Counted from the first letter of the stretch, positions 24,532-33,234 are shown. The stretch: DNA of 64,000 nucleotides from DAIDKA01 sp036521075 (GCA_036521075.1 DATDIL010000031.1:1-64000); one strand, 5' to 3'. Notes: a model not told the origin generated them from the sequence alone. Made by a program: numbers and translations.

Positions 24532-25368
24532 ATGCATGACATCATGAACTGGACGCAGCAGCTGCTTTCAATGCTCGAACCGGGCGAGCCGATCGGCGCC
24601 TTCATCTATTTCGTGCTGTTCGTCGTGATCGCACTGCTGCTCTCACGCGGTCTGCGCGCCGCTGTGCACGCCGCCTTGTCAAAGGAGCGGCATATCGACC
24701 GCACCGCCATCAGCTTCCTGCAACAGATCGGCACCGTGGTGATCTGGATCATGGTGATCATTCTGTATGCGCACCTCATTCCGCAGCTGCGCGCCCTGGG
24801 AACCGCATTGCTCGCGGGCGCCGGCGTTGCCTCCGTGGTCATTGGACTGGCCGCGCAAAGCACGCTTGGCAACCTCGTGGCAGGCATATCGATGACGATT
24901 TATCGACCGTTTCGACTGGGGGACGTGTTGCAGGTTGCCGCACCCACGGGCACGGAAATCGGGGTAGTTGACCATATCTCCCTCGGTTACACGACGCTTC
25001 GGGTACAGGATGGGCGATTCGTGGTCCTGCCGAACAGTGTCGCGGCGAGTCAGGTTGCGATCAACCTCAGTCCGAGCACGGGACGCTGGCCGCTTTCCAT
25101 AGCAATTCGCCTGAACCGGGATACAGACCTGGAGGCGGCCTGTGCACTTGCGCGCAAGGCTGCCGCGGAGGTGATAGGAGAAGCGGCCGTCACTGGCTGT
25201 TATCTGACCCGGGTGGATGCAACCGAGGCACAGCTGGAATTGCGATTCCAGGCCCAGGAAGCGGCCAGCCGCGACTCGCAGCGTGCCGCAGTCATTTTGC
25301 GCCTCAATCAGCGTTTCGCGCCGGACGGTACCGGAGCGGCCGCGACCCAACGCCCGACTTTCGCATAA
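24532..25368 (+). CDS. Small mechanosensitive ion channel (MscS family)
   Basis: The 278-residue protein has three N-terminal membrane helices and the signature pore-lining helix GAGVASVVIGLAAQSTLGNLVAGISM. A beta domain follows (FRLGDVLQV...GVVDHISLGYTTLR...VLPNS), and an alpha/beta C-terminal domain ends it. The size equals E. coli MscS (286). It opens on hypo-osmotic shock to release solutes. It begins 8 bases after the GIY-YIG-like gene and is followed, 27 bases later, by a DUF1003 gene and the Opu-type ABC genes, so an osmotic-response operon is plausible. Confidence 0.92.
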   Translation: MHDIMNWTQQLLSMLEPGEPIGAFIYFVLFVVIALLLSRGLRAAVHAALSKERHIDRTAISFLQQIGTVVIWIMVIILYAHLIPQLRALGTALLAGAGVASVVIGLAAQSTLGNLVAGISMTIYRPFRLGDVLQVAAPTGTEIGVVDHISLGYTTLRVQDGRFVVLPNSVAASQVAINLSPSTGRWPLSIAIRLNRDTDLEAACALARKAAAEVIGEAAVTGCYLTRVDATEAQLELRFQAQEAASRDSQRAAVILRLNQRFAPDGTGAAATQRPTFA

Positions 25369-25395
25369 CCTGCGCCCCTAAGCGGCGCAACATTC

Positions 25396-25992
25396 ATGGT
25401 TGATCCCTACTCGACAGGCACTGACCGACCCGCCAATCTGGATCAGAACATCGACCGGGTGCTCGAGGTGCGCAAGCGCGAGCGCGAGCAGCGCTCGGCA
25501 GCGCATCGGCTCGTCGATCGCATCAGCCGCATTATTGGCCGTCCGCTGTATCTGCTGGGTCTGTCCGGATTTGCGGGCGCGTGGATCGTCTTCAATGTCC
25601 TGGCGCCGCAATTTGGCTACTCGACGTTTGATCCGAGTCCGTTTCCCCTGTTGGACGGGATACTGTCGCTCGCGGCGCTCATCACCACGACGGTCGTTCT
25701 GATCGCGCAGAATCGTCAAACTCGAATCGAGCAGCAGCACATGCACATTTCGCTGCAGGTCAATCTCGTGACCGAGCAGAAGGTCGCGAAAATCATCAAA
25801 CTGCTGGAGGAACTCAGGCGCGATCTGCCAATGGTCAAGGACCGGGACGATCCGCAGGCAGCATCGTTCGGGCAGGAGACGGATGCGCTGCAGGTCCTCA
25901 CTGCCATCGAGGAAGTCGGGTTGACGAAAGACCCCGCCGAGTCCGATGTATCACCGACCGGGGGTTCCCCTGCCGGGCCCAAGCGCACCTGA
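25396..25992 (+). CDS. DUF1003 membrane protein
   Basis: The 198-residue protein has the DUF1003 core: IDRVLEVRKREREQRSAAHR at the start, then two membrane helices with LSGFAGAWIVFNV and LSLAALITTTVVLIAQNRQ, and a coiled C-terminus with LLEELRRDLPMVKDRD. Members are cyclic-nucleotide or voltage-channel unrelated small membrane proteins of unknown role, common beside stress genes. Its position between mscS and the Opu-type transporter genes suggests a part in osmotic stress. The tail from about residue 165 is acidic and variable. Confidence 0.85.
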   Translation: MVDPYSTGTDRPANLDQNIDRVLEVRKREREQRSAAHRLVDRISRIIGRPLYLLGLSGFAGAWIVFNVLAPQFGYSTFDPSPFPLLDGILSLAALITTTVVLIAQNRQTRIEQQHMHISLQVNLVTEQKVAKIIKLLEELRRDLPMVKDRDDPQAASFGQETDALQVLTAIEEVGLTKDPAESDVSPTGGSPAGPKRT

Positions 25993-26037
25993 CCGTGGAC
26001 CCGCTCCGGTTCCATGACTGCGCTACACTCTGGCGCG

Positions 26038-26784
26038 ATGTTGGTTCTGGAACACATTTCCAAGGGATTTGACGGGCGCCGGGTGCTGACCGATGTCAGC
26101 GTGACCGTTCCGACTGGCGCAACCCATGCCCTGATCGGTTCTAGCGGATCGGGTAAAACCACACTGTTGAGAATCACGCTGCGGCTTATCGAACTGGACC
26201 ACGGCATGGTGAAGATCGACACCCGCCCCTTGTCGACCTTCGGACCGGAGGCCTGGGCAGACCAGATTGGCTATGTCCCCCAGGATGGGGGTTTATTTCC
26301 GCATCTGACCGGCCAGCAAAACGTTGCGCTGGTCCCGAAGTTGCGCGGTTGGAAACCGCCGGCCATTCAAGCCCGCCTGGAGCAGCTGCAAAGCCTCGTG
26401 GCACTTGAGTCTTCCGTGTTGCAGCGTTATCCGCATCAGATGAGTGGCGGGCAGAAGCAGCGGGTGGCGATCATGCGGGCGGCGATGATGGACCCGGCAG
26501 TGATGTTGCTTGATGAGCCGATGGCCGCGTTGGACCCATTGATCCGCAGCACGCTACAACAGGAACTCAAGTCCATCTTTCAGCGCCTCGGCAAGACCGT
26601 GCTGATCGTGACACATGATCTTGGTGAAGCCGTATTTCTGGCCGAACGACTCACGCTGCTGCATGAGGGAAAAGTGGTGCAGAGTGGAACTTTTCGCGAC
26701 CTGCTGCTCACCCCGGCGGATGCCTTCGTCACCGCGTTCATCAAGGCCCAACGCACCTTGCCCGACAGCGCAGGCCCGCAATGA
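26038..26784 (+). CDS. ABC transporter ATP-binding protein, quaternary-amine (Opu/EgtV-like) type
   Basis: The 248-residue protein has Walker A GSSGSGKTT, a Q-loop in YVPQDGGLFPHLT, the signature MSGGQKQRV, Walker B VMLLDEPM and the switch His in VTHDLGEA. It lacks the long C-terminal CBS pair of OpuAA/ProV, as in the shorter OsmV/OpuC or EgtV-like ATPases. The start ATG at 26038 gives the family start MLVLEHISKGF; an ATG at 26014 would add eight residues. Its end overlaps the next gene by ATGA, so the two are co-translated. It powers the binding-protein/permease fusion that follows. Confidence 0.9.
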   Translation: MLVLEHISKGFDGRRVLTDVSVTVPTGATHALIGSSGSGKTTLLRITLRLIELDHGMVKIDTRPLSTFGPEAWADQIGYVPQDGGLFPHLTGQQNVALVPKLRGWKPPAIQARLEQLQSLVALESSVLQRYPHQMSGGQKQRVAIMRAAMMDPAVMLLDEPMAALDPLIRSTLQQELKSIFQRLGKTVLIVTHDLGEAVFLAERLTLLHEGKVVQSGTFRDLLLTPADAFVTAFIKAQRTLPDSAGPQ

Positions 26785-28265
26785 AGGTTGCTGCGTGGTC
26801 GGGCCTGTTGCTCGCGGCTTTGCTCGCTCCCGGGGTGGCGACGGCAGACAGCATCGTGGTCGGTTCAAAGATCTTTACGGAAAGCTACGTGCTGGCGGAG
26901 ATTGCCGCGCAGACGCTGGAAGCATCCGGCCCTCCCGTACCCGTGGTACGCAAACTCGGCATGGGAAGCACCGGAATTCTGTTTGAGTCTCTGAACAGTG
27001 GCGCCATTGACGTCTACCCGGATTACACCGGAACGCTGGCGGAAGCCATTCTCAAGACACCGCAGCTGAAGTCCGTGGTGCAGATCCGGGCAGCGCTGTT
27101 GAAAATGGGAATCGTGATTTCCGAACCGCTGGGCTTCGACAATACCTATGCCCTGGCGGTGCGGGAGGATTTTGCCAATGCCAACGGCCTGCTGCGAATC
27201 AGTGATCTCGCCCGACTGCACGCGAGGATCCGGTGTGGATTCAGTTACGAGTTCATGGACCGTCAGGATGGCTATCCGGGATTGGCCGACCGTTATCGAC
27301 TGGGGATTGATTCCGCACACGTCAACCGCATGGAACATAGCCTGACGTACCAGGCCATCGACCAGCACGCGGTGGATGTCATCGACGTGTATTCCACCGA
27401 CGCGAAAATCAAGAAATTCCGCCTCCGGGTGCTTACAGACGATCTGCATTACTTTCCGACCTACCAGGCCGTGTGGGTCGCGCGCTCAGCGTTCGTGGCG
27501 CGCTATCCGGCGCAGTGGCGCGCCCTGCGCCAGTGGGAGGGTCGGATCGACCAGGACCGCATGCAGGAGCTGAACTCCCAGGTCGATATTGATAAGCGCA
27601 ACGTGAGCGAGGTTGCTGCGGGCTTTCGCGGCACCATCGCCCACGCGCCCTCGGCGGCGGCTCAAATCGGCCGCCGCACCCTCGAGCACCTGTGGCTCGT
27701 GGGTGTGTCGCTGGCTTTTTCGATATTCGTCGGGGTGCCGTTGGGGATCGTGGCGGCGCGGCACCGCAGAACCGGGCAAGTGATTCTCACACTCAGTGCG
27801 GTAACCCAGACCGTACCCTCGCTGGCCCTGTTGTGCTTCCTGATCCCGGTGTTCGGCGTTGGCGCAAAACCTGCGTTGGCCGCTTTGTGTCTCTACAGTC
27901 TGTTGCCCGTGGTATTGAATACCTTTACGGGTATTCGTGGGATTGACCCGCGCCACTTGGAGAATGCCCGGGCCTTCGGACTTACCCCAAGGCAGATTCT
28001 CGTGAGCATTGTGTTGCCGCTCGCCAGCCCGGCGCTGCTGACGGGTATCAGGACGGCGACCATCGTCAGCATCGGCACGGCGACCCTGGCCGCGCTGGTC
28101 GGGGCCGGTGGCTACGGTGTCCCCATCGTATCCGGACTGTCCTTGAATGATGTGCCAACCATTCTGACCGGCGCGATTCCGGCGGCAATCATGGCATGGA
28201 TCGCGCACATCGCCTTCAATCTGCTGGGCCGGATCGTCATTCCGGCCGGACTGCAGGCCGATTGA
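26781..28265 (+). CDS. Fused substrate-binding/permease protein of a quaternary-amine (Opu/EgtU-like) ABC transporter
   Basis: The 494-residue product begins with a signal peptide (about residues 1-22). An OpuAC/OpuC-type binding domain follows (residues 23-280), with VVGSKIFTESYVLAEI, LFESLNSGAIDVYPDYTGT and DDLHYFPTYQAVW. The last 200 residues form a permease domain with five or six helices and the EAA-like segment ENARAFGLTPRQILVSIVLPLASPAL. Fusions of this kind occur in OpuF and in the ergothioneine importer EgtU, but there the membrane domain comes first; here the binding domain is N-terminal. The substrate could be glycine betaine, choline or ergothioneine. It ends 18 bases from the convergent egtD. 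Confidence 0.88.
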   Translation: MKVAAWSGLLLAALLAPGVATADSIVVGSKIFTESYVLAEIAAQTLEASGPPVPVVRKLGMGSTGILFESLNSGAIDVYPDYTGTLAEAILKTPQLKSVVQIRAALLKMGIVISEPLGFDNTYALAVREDFANANGLLRISDLARLHARIRCGFSYEFMDRQDGYPGLADRYRLGIDSAHVNRMEHSLTYQAIDQHAVDVIDVYSTDAKIKKFRLRVLTDDLHYFPTYQAVWVARSAFVARYPAQWRALRQWEGRIDQDRMQELNSQVDIDKRNVSEVAAGFRGTIAHAPSAAAQIGRRTLEHLWLVGVSLAFSIFVGVPLGIVAARHRRTGQVILTLSAVTQTVPSLALLCFLIPVFGVGAKPALAALCLYSLLPVVLNTFTGIRGIDPRHLENARAFGLTPRQILVSIVLPLASPALLTGIRTATIVSIGTATLAALVGAGGYGVPIVSGLSLNDVPTILTGAIPAAIMAWIAHIAFNLLGRIVIPAGLQAD

Positions 28266-28283
28266 TCCAGCCGACAGCTTCCC

Positions 28284-29231
28284 TCATACGAGTCCGAAGA
28301 TCGCGAACTGGCGCCGGGCATCGGTCCATAGTCGCTGGGTATGCCAGCCATGATGGCGCGCGAACTCCGAAAACGCCCTGATCTCGTACTTTCGCGAACT
28401 CTCGGTATGGATGGTTTCGCCGCGCCGGAACGCGAAGCCTTTCCCGGCGATCGCGATCACCTGGTCGATCGGACTCTCAAGATGCATTTCCACTGCGCAA
28501 TCCGCCTCGTTCCAGCGCGCCAAGTGGCGGAATTGTCGGGGTGAGAATTGCCCATCCAACTCGCGATTGATGCGCACCAGGATGTTCCGATTGAAGTCTG
28601 CGGTAACCCCGGCGCTGTCATCATAGGCTGGCAGCAGAATGCCGAGATCCTTCTTCAGATCCACGCCGATGATGGCCGCGCCTTGCGGGCCGACCTGCCG
28701 GCGCATCCGTTGCAGCAGTAACCCGGCGTCCTTGGCGTTCAGATTGCCAATCGTGGACCCGGGGAAAAAGGCCACGCGCCGGCCGTCAGCCACGAGCGCA
28801 GACGGCAATGAGAACTCGGAGGTGAAATCGGCCACTACCGGATTCACACTCAGGTTCGTGAAGCGGTGCCGGAAACGCTGCGCCGTGAGTTCCAGAAAGC
28901 CGGGCGCGATGTCAATGGGAATATAGGAGCGTGGGCAATCAAGTTGACCGACGACAATCTCCGTCTTGATACCTGCCCCGGCACCGTATTCCAGCAGATT
29001 CGCGTTGGCGCCACAGAACTGCGAAATGTCCGCCGCATGTTCTTGCAGAATCAGCGTCTCGGTTCGGGTTGGATAATACTCCGGAAGCGCTGTGATCTGT
29101 TCAAACAGATCACAGCCGCGCGGGTCGTAGAGCCAACGGCTTGGCAGTGTTTTCTGAGCTCTGGCGAGACCCTGCAACACATCAAGCCGGAACGCATCCA
29201 ATTGTCCATCACGTTGAACCGCTACATCCAT
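28284..29231 (-). CDS. egtD: L-histidine N-alpha-methyltransferase (ergothioneine biosynthesis)
   Basis: The 315-residue protein carries the conserved EgtD blocks: LPSRWLYDPRGCDLFEQITALPEYYPTRTE near the N-terminus, LLEYGAGAGIKTE for S-adenosylmethionine binding, then VAFFPGSTIGNL and FNRNILVRINRELDG. It trimethylates the alpha-amino group of histidine to hercynine. The start at 29231 lies 3 bases after the stop of egtB, so both are one operon. The partner enzyme converts hercynine further. No egtA (gamma-glutamylcysteine ligase) or egtC/egtE is present within the window, so those steps would be encoded elsewhere or use another route. Confidence 0.95.
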   Translation of the reverse strand: MDVAVQRDGQLDAFRLDVLQGLARAQKTLPSRWLYDPRGCDLFEQITALPEYYPTRTETLILQEHAADISQFCGANANLLEYGAGAGIKTEIVVGQLDCPRSYIPIDIAPGFLELTAQRFRHRFTNLSVNPVVADFTSEFSLPSALVADGRRVAFFPGSTIGNLNAKDAGLLLQRMRRQVGPQGAAIIGVDLKKDLGILLPAYDDSAGVTADFNRNILVRINRELDGQFSPRQFRHLARWNEADCAVEMHLESPIDQVIAIAGKGFAFRRGETIHTESSRKYEIRAFSEFARHHGWHTQRLWTDARRQFAIFGLV

Positions 29232-29234
29232 GAT

Positions 29235-30512
29235 CTAGGCATCCTCAGCAAGTCGCACACCCGAAAACTGCCAGCGGGTGTCGGGACGGAAGAAATTGCG
29301 ATAACTCGCACGTATGTGCTTCGCCGGCGTCACGCACGAGCCGCCGCGCAGGACGTACTGTCCGGACATGAATTTTCCGTTGTACTCGCCGACCGCGCCG
29401 GCCGAGGGACGAAAGCCGGGATAGGCCGAAAATGAACTGCGGGTCCATTCCCACACATCACCAAACAACTGCTGTGGCCCGAAGCCCAATCCTGGAGCCG
29501 GCATGGCGCGCAACAGTCCCGAGTCGGCAAAGTTGCCCTCGCAGGGTGCGGATTGGGCCGCCGCCTCCCACTCAAATTCGCTCGGGAGTCGCCTGCCCTT
29601 CCAGGTCGCGAATGCGTCGGCCTCGAAATAACTCACATGGGTGACGGGTGCATCGAGTTCCAGCGCCTGAGCGCCGTGCAGAGTCATGGTGAAGTACGCA
29701 CCATCCTCTTCCCACCAATACAGCGGCGATGTCCACCCTTGCCGCTGCACCTCGGTCCAGCCATCGGAGAGCCAGAGCAGTGGTTTGTGGTAACCCCCAT
29801 CGACCATGAACTCGAGCCATTCCCGATTGGTCACGCATCTATTCGCGAGTCGACAGGCAGGACGTATCACGCGATGACGCGGGCCTTCACAGTCGAAGGC
29901 GAAATTCTCGCCAGCATGGCCGACCTCGACGGTGGCCTCCTCGTACCGGGTGTAACCAGGTGGGTCATGTGCCGCCACGCGACGCGGTCCGTGCGGTGCT
30001 GATGAGTATTCGGGCCGCAATGGATTTTCCGAGAACAGATGCAGGATATCGGTGAGCAGCAGCTCCTGATGTTGCTGTTCATGGTGACAGCCAAGCTCCA
30101 TGAGCGCGCGGACCTGAGGGCCCACGGGACGATCGAGCAAACGCGTCAGCGCCTGATCGACGTGCTCGCGGTACCGAGCAATCTCCTCGAGCGTGGGCCG
30201 CGTAAGCAGCCCACGCTTCGGGCGCGCGTGCCGGGCGCCAATAGTTTCGTAATAGGAATTGAAGAGGAATGCATATCGCGACTCGTACTGTTCATATTCC
30301 GGGTCGTGGGGCTGCAGCACCATGGTCTCGAAAAACCAGGTTGTGTGCGCCAGATGCCACTTCGCCGGACTCGCATCCGGCATGGACTGTGCCGTGGCAT
30401 CCGCGTCCGACAATGGCGCCGCAAGGCGGCAGGTCTGGTGTCGAGTATCCCGATACAGGCGCTGAAGGTCCTCGCCTACCGTAGTCGAGTTGAAAGGCAT
30501 CGGTGTGGCCAT
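29235..30512 (-). CDS. egtB: Ergothioneine biosynthesis sulfoxide synthase EgtB
   Basis: The 425-residue protein has an N-terminal DinB-like helical domain with iron ligands in KWHLAHTTWFFE and GCHHEQQHQELL (His56, His144, His148 by count). A C-terminal formylglycine-generating-enzyme-like domain carries VEVGHAGENFAFDCEGPRH, LPSEFEWEAAA and LRGGSCVTPAKHIRASYRNFF. It uses O2 and iron to couple a sulfur donor (gamma-glutamylcysteine or cysteine) to hercynine. The absence of a fused methyltransferase domain and the adjoining egtD separate it from OvoA. It is the promoter-proximal gene of the pair. Confidence 0.95.
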   Translation of the reverse strand: MATPMPFNSTTVGEDLQRLYRDTRHQTCRLAAPLSDADATAQSMPDASPAKWHLAHTTWFFETMVLQPHDPEYEQYESRYAFLFNSYYETIGARHARPKRGLLTRPTLEEIARYREHVDQALTRLLDRPVGPQVRALMELGCHHEQQHQELLLTDILHLFSENPLRPEYSSAPHGPRRVAAHDPPGYTRYEEATVEVGHAGENFAFDCEGPRHRVIRPACRLANRCVTNREWLEFMVDGGYHKPLLWLSDGWTEVQRQGWTSPLYWWEEDGAYFTMTLHGAQALELDAPVTHVSYFEADAFATWKGRRLPSEFEWEAAAQSAPCEGNFADSGLLRAMPAPGLGFGPQQLFGDVWEWTRSSFSAYPGFRPSAGAVGEYNGKFMSGQYVLRGGSCVTPAKHIRASYRNFFRPDTRWQFSGVRLAEDA

Positions 30513-30624
30513 CTTGCCGGTGTTCCGCCCGCATTGTGATTTCGAAACCTATCATAGACGTGACAGGAAGACCGTCGATAATCGGATTCGTAGCATCGAC
30601 CTGCGACGGTTTGTAGTTCCCCTC

Positions 30625-31179
30625 CTACACAGCGATCGGCTCATTACTGGTTGAAACTTCTGCGGCTCCCGAGGTCGCCAGAATATCCTTTGCCTTCAAT
30701 GCTTCAGCAGCGGTATCGCAATGCACGATGAGCAACGTATGCCCGCTTGCAATCTGACTCAAATAGCGTTTGGCTTCATCCTCGGCAAGACCCATACCGA
30801 CCAAAGCCCCCCCCAGCCCGCCCACCGCACCACCCACACCCAGGCCGGCCAGGCCCGCCACCAGCGGACCGGCGGCGAGAAAGGGTCCGACACCGGGTAT
30901 GGCGAGCGCCCCAGCGCCTGCCAGCAGCGCGAATGCCCCAAAAAGCGCGCCCCCTGCAGTGGCACCGACGGCACTGGCCGATCCGGTCTTGGTGGTTTGG
31001 GGAGTCGGCGGAGCCGCGAGATTCGCGCCTTGCGTCGTGGGCTGATTGTTGGGGTGCTCCGGCAGCAGCACGGAGATTCCCGCGCTTTTGAATCCCTTGA
31101 TGATGAGCATGTCCACGCCGACTTCCGCCTGCGTTGCCGTGGCATAGATTGCAATGGCTGACAGGTGCTTGAGGGACAT
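30625..31179 (-). CDS. Glycine-rich stress-type membrane protein
   Basis: The 184-residue protein starts AIAIYATATQAEVGVDMLIIKGFKSAGISVLLPE, the ferredoxin-like fold of proteins related to general stress protein 17M. A Thr/Pro linker follows, then a very Gly/Ala-rich hydrophobic hairpin (GALFGAFALLAGAGALAIPGVGPFLAAGPLVAGLAG) and a C-terminal alpha/beta part with EAKRYLSQIASGHTLLIVHCD. Members occur as stress-induced inner-membrane proteins without known activity. I chose the ATG at 31179 because AAGGAG lies just before it; the reading frame is open further upstream without a family match. Confidence 0.75.
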   Translation of the reverse strand: MSLKHLSAIAIYATATQAEVGVDMLIIKGFKSAGISVLLPEHPNNQPTTQGANLAAPPTPQTTKTGSASAVGATAGGALFGAFALLAGAGALAIPGVGPFLAAGPLVAGLAGLGVGGAVGGLGGALVGMGLAEDEAKRYLSQIASGHTLLIVHCDTAAEALKAKDILATSGAAEVSTSNEPIAV

Positions 31180-31326
31180 ATGCACTCCTTCCCAAACGGA
31201 TTGCCAAGCCCACAGTTTGTCAAACAGGCAAGCCACTGCCAGCCTTCTGGGGCGATAGCTTCTGTAGGCGCAGACCTGCCACGGCTCGACTCCGCGGGCC
31301 GGTAGCGATACGCTGCGGGTACAGAT

Positions 31327-31866
31327 ATGGGCAAGCCGAAACACGTGACATTGGCAGCTCCGATCTCGGCGATTGATCATCGAGTCGGCGCCGAGCACGC
31401 ACGCGTCCTATTGCTGGAATACGGCGACTTCGAATGCCCGATCTGCCACGCTGTTGAGCCGGCCGTCAAGCAGTTGCGTGCTGCTCATCGAACTGATCTG
31501 TTGTTCATCTTTAGGCATTACCCGCTTGAGGTTGCCCATCCTCACGCCCTCGTAGCGGCCGAAGCCGCCGAGGCTGCGGCTGCCCAGGGTCAGTTCTGGC
31601 CAATGCATGACCTGTTGCTGACCGATCCGAATCGACTGACCCGACAGCACCTTCAGTCATATGCCGAGCAACTCGGTCTGGATATGCCGCGCTTCAACGC
31701 GGAAATGGACGATGAGATCTATCGGCAGCGGGTACGGGAGCACCAGGACGGAGGTCGGCGCAGTCATCTGCGGGCGACGCCAGGGTTCTATGTCAATGGC
31801 GTAATTCAGGACATCAGTGGTGGCATGCGGGCCCTCTTTGACGCTGTGACGGCAGAACTGCAATGA
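31327..31866 (+). CDS. DsbA-family thiol oxidoreductase without signal peptide
   Basis: The 179-residue protein has a thioredoxin fold with the active-site motif CPIC (in YGDFECPICHAVEP), the cis-proline loop ATPGFYVNG, and the helical insertion (QHLQSYAEQLGLDM) of DsbA-like proteins. The Cys-Pro-Ile-Cys centre resembles the cytoplasmic DsbA/FrnE-like group. No signal peptide is seen at the ATG at 31327, so a cytoplasmic place is likely, unlike true DsbA. The gene is divergent from the Gly-rich stress protein gene. Confidence 0.85.
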   Translation: MGKPKHVTLAAPISAIDHRVGAEHARVLLLEYGDFECPICHAVEPAVKQLRAAHRTDLLFIFRHYPLEVAHPHALVAAEAAEAAAAQGQFWPMHDLLLTDPNRLTRQHLQSYAEQLGLDMPRFNAEMDDEIYRQRVREHQDGGRRSHLRATPGFYVNGVIQDISGGMRALFDAVTAELQ

Positions 31867-31913
31867 TTCGCGCACGCCGGCCATTTCATCAAGTGAATCG
31901 GAAGGAGGCCACG

Positions 31914-32498
31914 ATGAACAGCGGACTGCGCGTGGTGAATGCGTCGGTCGCGAGCGCAATGCTGGCGGGATGGGCCATGGCGGACACGCCCGCGAGCGTC
32001 CCGGTGACATGGGCGCCATACGACATGATCATCGAACTGAATCATCTGCCCAAGACCTACACTTGCAATGACCTGTGGTACAAATTTCGCGACGTCCTGT
32101 GGGCCGTCGACGCTCGTGGCATCTCGGAGATCCTTGCCTACGATTGTGGACCCGGACGTGCCGACCAGGGGCTTTCGCCGAAGGTGCACGTGGTGTTTAC
32201 GCTGCCTAGAGCGGTGACTGGAATCGAGGCGCGCGGTGCGACCGAGCGTGCAAGCAGCGCGCAGATCCGCCTCGCGCCCGGCCACCCGATGCGGCTGGAT
32301 GATTCAGACTGCGTACTGCTGCAGCAAATGAACAATACGCTCTTCCGATCGATACCCTTGCACGTGGTCAGCGCGAGTTGGAATTGCCAGGCCCGCGTTG
32401 CCGCACAACCGAGCTACGCGTTGACCCTGCAGGTGCTCAAGGCAGCAACCGCAGGGGCGCAAAAAACTACTGGCGGAGCCGGCGCGCACTCCGACTGA
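31914..32498 (+). CDS. Exported protein of unknown function
   Basis: The 194-residue product has an N-terminal signal (SGLRVVNASVASAMLAGWAMA) followed by a domain with TWAPYDMIIELNHLPKTYTCNDLWYKFRDVLWA and four cysteines that could form two disulfides. The family is not known to me; similar proteins are annotated as hypothetical in related proteobacteria. The ATG at 31914 is preceded by AAGGAGG and is the best start. A longer frame begins at 31863, overlapping the stop of the DsbA-like gene, so co-transcription with it is likely. It might be a client or helper of disulfide chemistry. Confidence 0.6.
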   Translation: MNSGLRVVNASVASAMLAGWAMADTPASVPVTWAPYDMIIELNHLPKTYTCNDLWYKFRDVLWAVDARGISEILAYDCGPGRADQGLSPKVHVVFTLPRAVTGIEARGATERASSAQIRLAPGHPMRLDDSDCVLLQQMNNTLFRSIPLHVVSASWNCQARVAAQPSYALTLQVLKAATAGAQKTTGGAGAHSD

Positions 32499-32565
32499 CG
32501 GGTGCAGGCGCTGCGCCACCGCTCGGGGTGGTGGGCACGGCGTGGCCTGCGGCTTGGTTCCACAT

Positions 32566-33234
32566 TTACCCACGCATGCGTATGGCGGGGGCGTGCCGAC
32601 CGGAAGTTCGCATGACCGCCTGTATCAGATTGCGGTTCGCGAAGTCCCAATCGACAAGTTCCTCAAGAAAAGTTCGAACATACTCGGAGCGGCGGTTTTG
32701 ATGATCCAGATAGTAGGCGTGCTCCCACATATCGAGCGCGAGTAGTACCTCCCTGCCGTCCAGGAGCGGGGAGTCCGAATTGGTGGTGGTTTCGATTCTG
32801 AGGTCCCCGTGGTTCCAGGTCAGCCATACCCAGCCGCTGCCAAAGAGGCCCGCGGCCGCCGCCCTGAACTTATTCACGAAATGGTCATATGAGCCGAATC
32901 CTCGCCGAATCAGATTGCTCACCGGGCCCTTGGGCGTGCCCCCGCCGGCCGGTCGCATGGACCCCCAGAACATCTGATGATTCCAAATTCCGGCAAGAAG
33001 ACGGGATAGCTGCGCCTGGGAGGGAATCCGCGCCGTTCGCACGATGAATTCCTCCAGTTCGAATCCTTCCAGGGGCGTGTTGCTCAGCAGTGCCAGCGCC
33101 GACTCGAAACAGGGACGCTGGTGTCGGGCAAAATGTAACCAAAGCATTTCGCGCGACATGGCCGGTTCGAGGGCGCGAAAGCTGTACGGAAGTTTTGGTG
33201 GCTCAACCTGCACTGGTGACTCACCCTGCTGCAC
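32566..33234 (-). CDS. Fe/Mn superoxide dismutase family protein with altered active-site residues
   Basis: The 222-residue protein has the four metal ligands His34 (LWLHFARH), His86 (IWNHQMFW), Asp168 and His172 (LDMWEHAYYLD), and the family end FANRNL. Two second-shell positions differ by my reading: the gate Tyr (Tyr34 in E. coli SodA) reads Cys42, and the outer-sphere Gln is absent in both known places (Gly82 and Ser153). The length is typical and no signal peptide is present. It should bind iron or manganese and may still dismutate superoxide, but activity is uncertain. Confidence 0.82.
   Translation of the reverse strand: MQQGESPVQVEPPKLPYSFRALEPAMSREMLWLHFARHQRPCFESALALLSNTPLEGFELEEFIVRTARIPSQAQLSRLLAGIWNHQMFWGSMRPAGGGTPKGPVSNLIRRGFGSYDHFVNKFRAAAAGLFGSGWVWLTWNHGDLRIETTTNSDSPLLDGREVLLALDMWEHAYYLDHQNRRSEYVRTFLEELVDWDFANRNLIQAVMRTSGRHAPAIRMRG

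Noticed and set aside
29235..30512. EgtB-like protein as OvoA (ovothiol synthase)
   Set aside because: OvoA carries a fused C-terminal methyltransferase and is about 700 residues; this protein is 425 residues and adjoins egtD.
32516..32531. CCACC/GGTGG hairpin between two converging genes as a terminator
   Set aside because: Only a 5-bp stem and no T-run follow on either strand.
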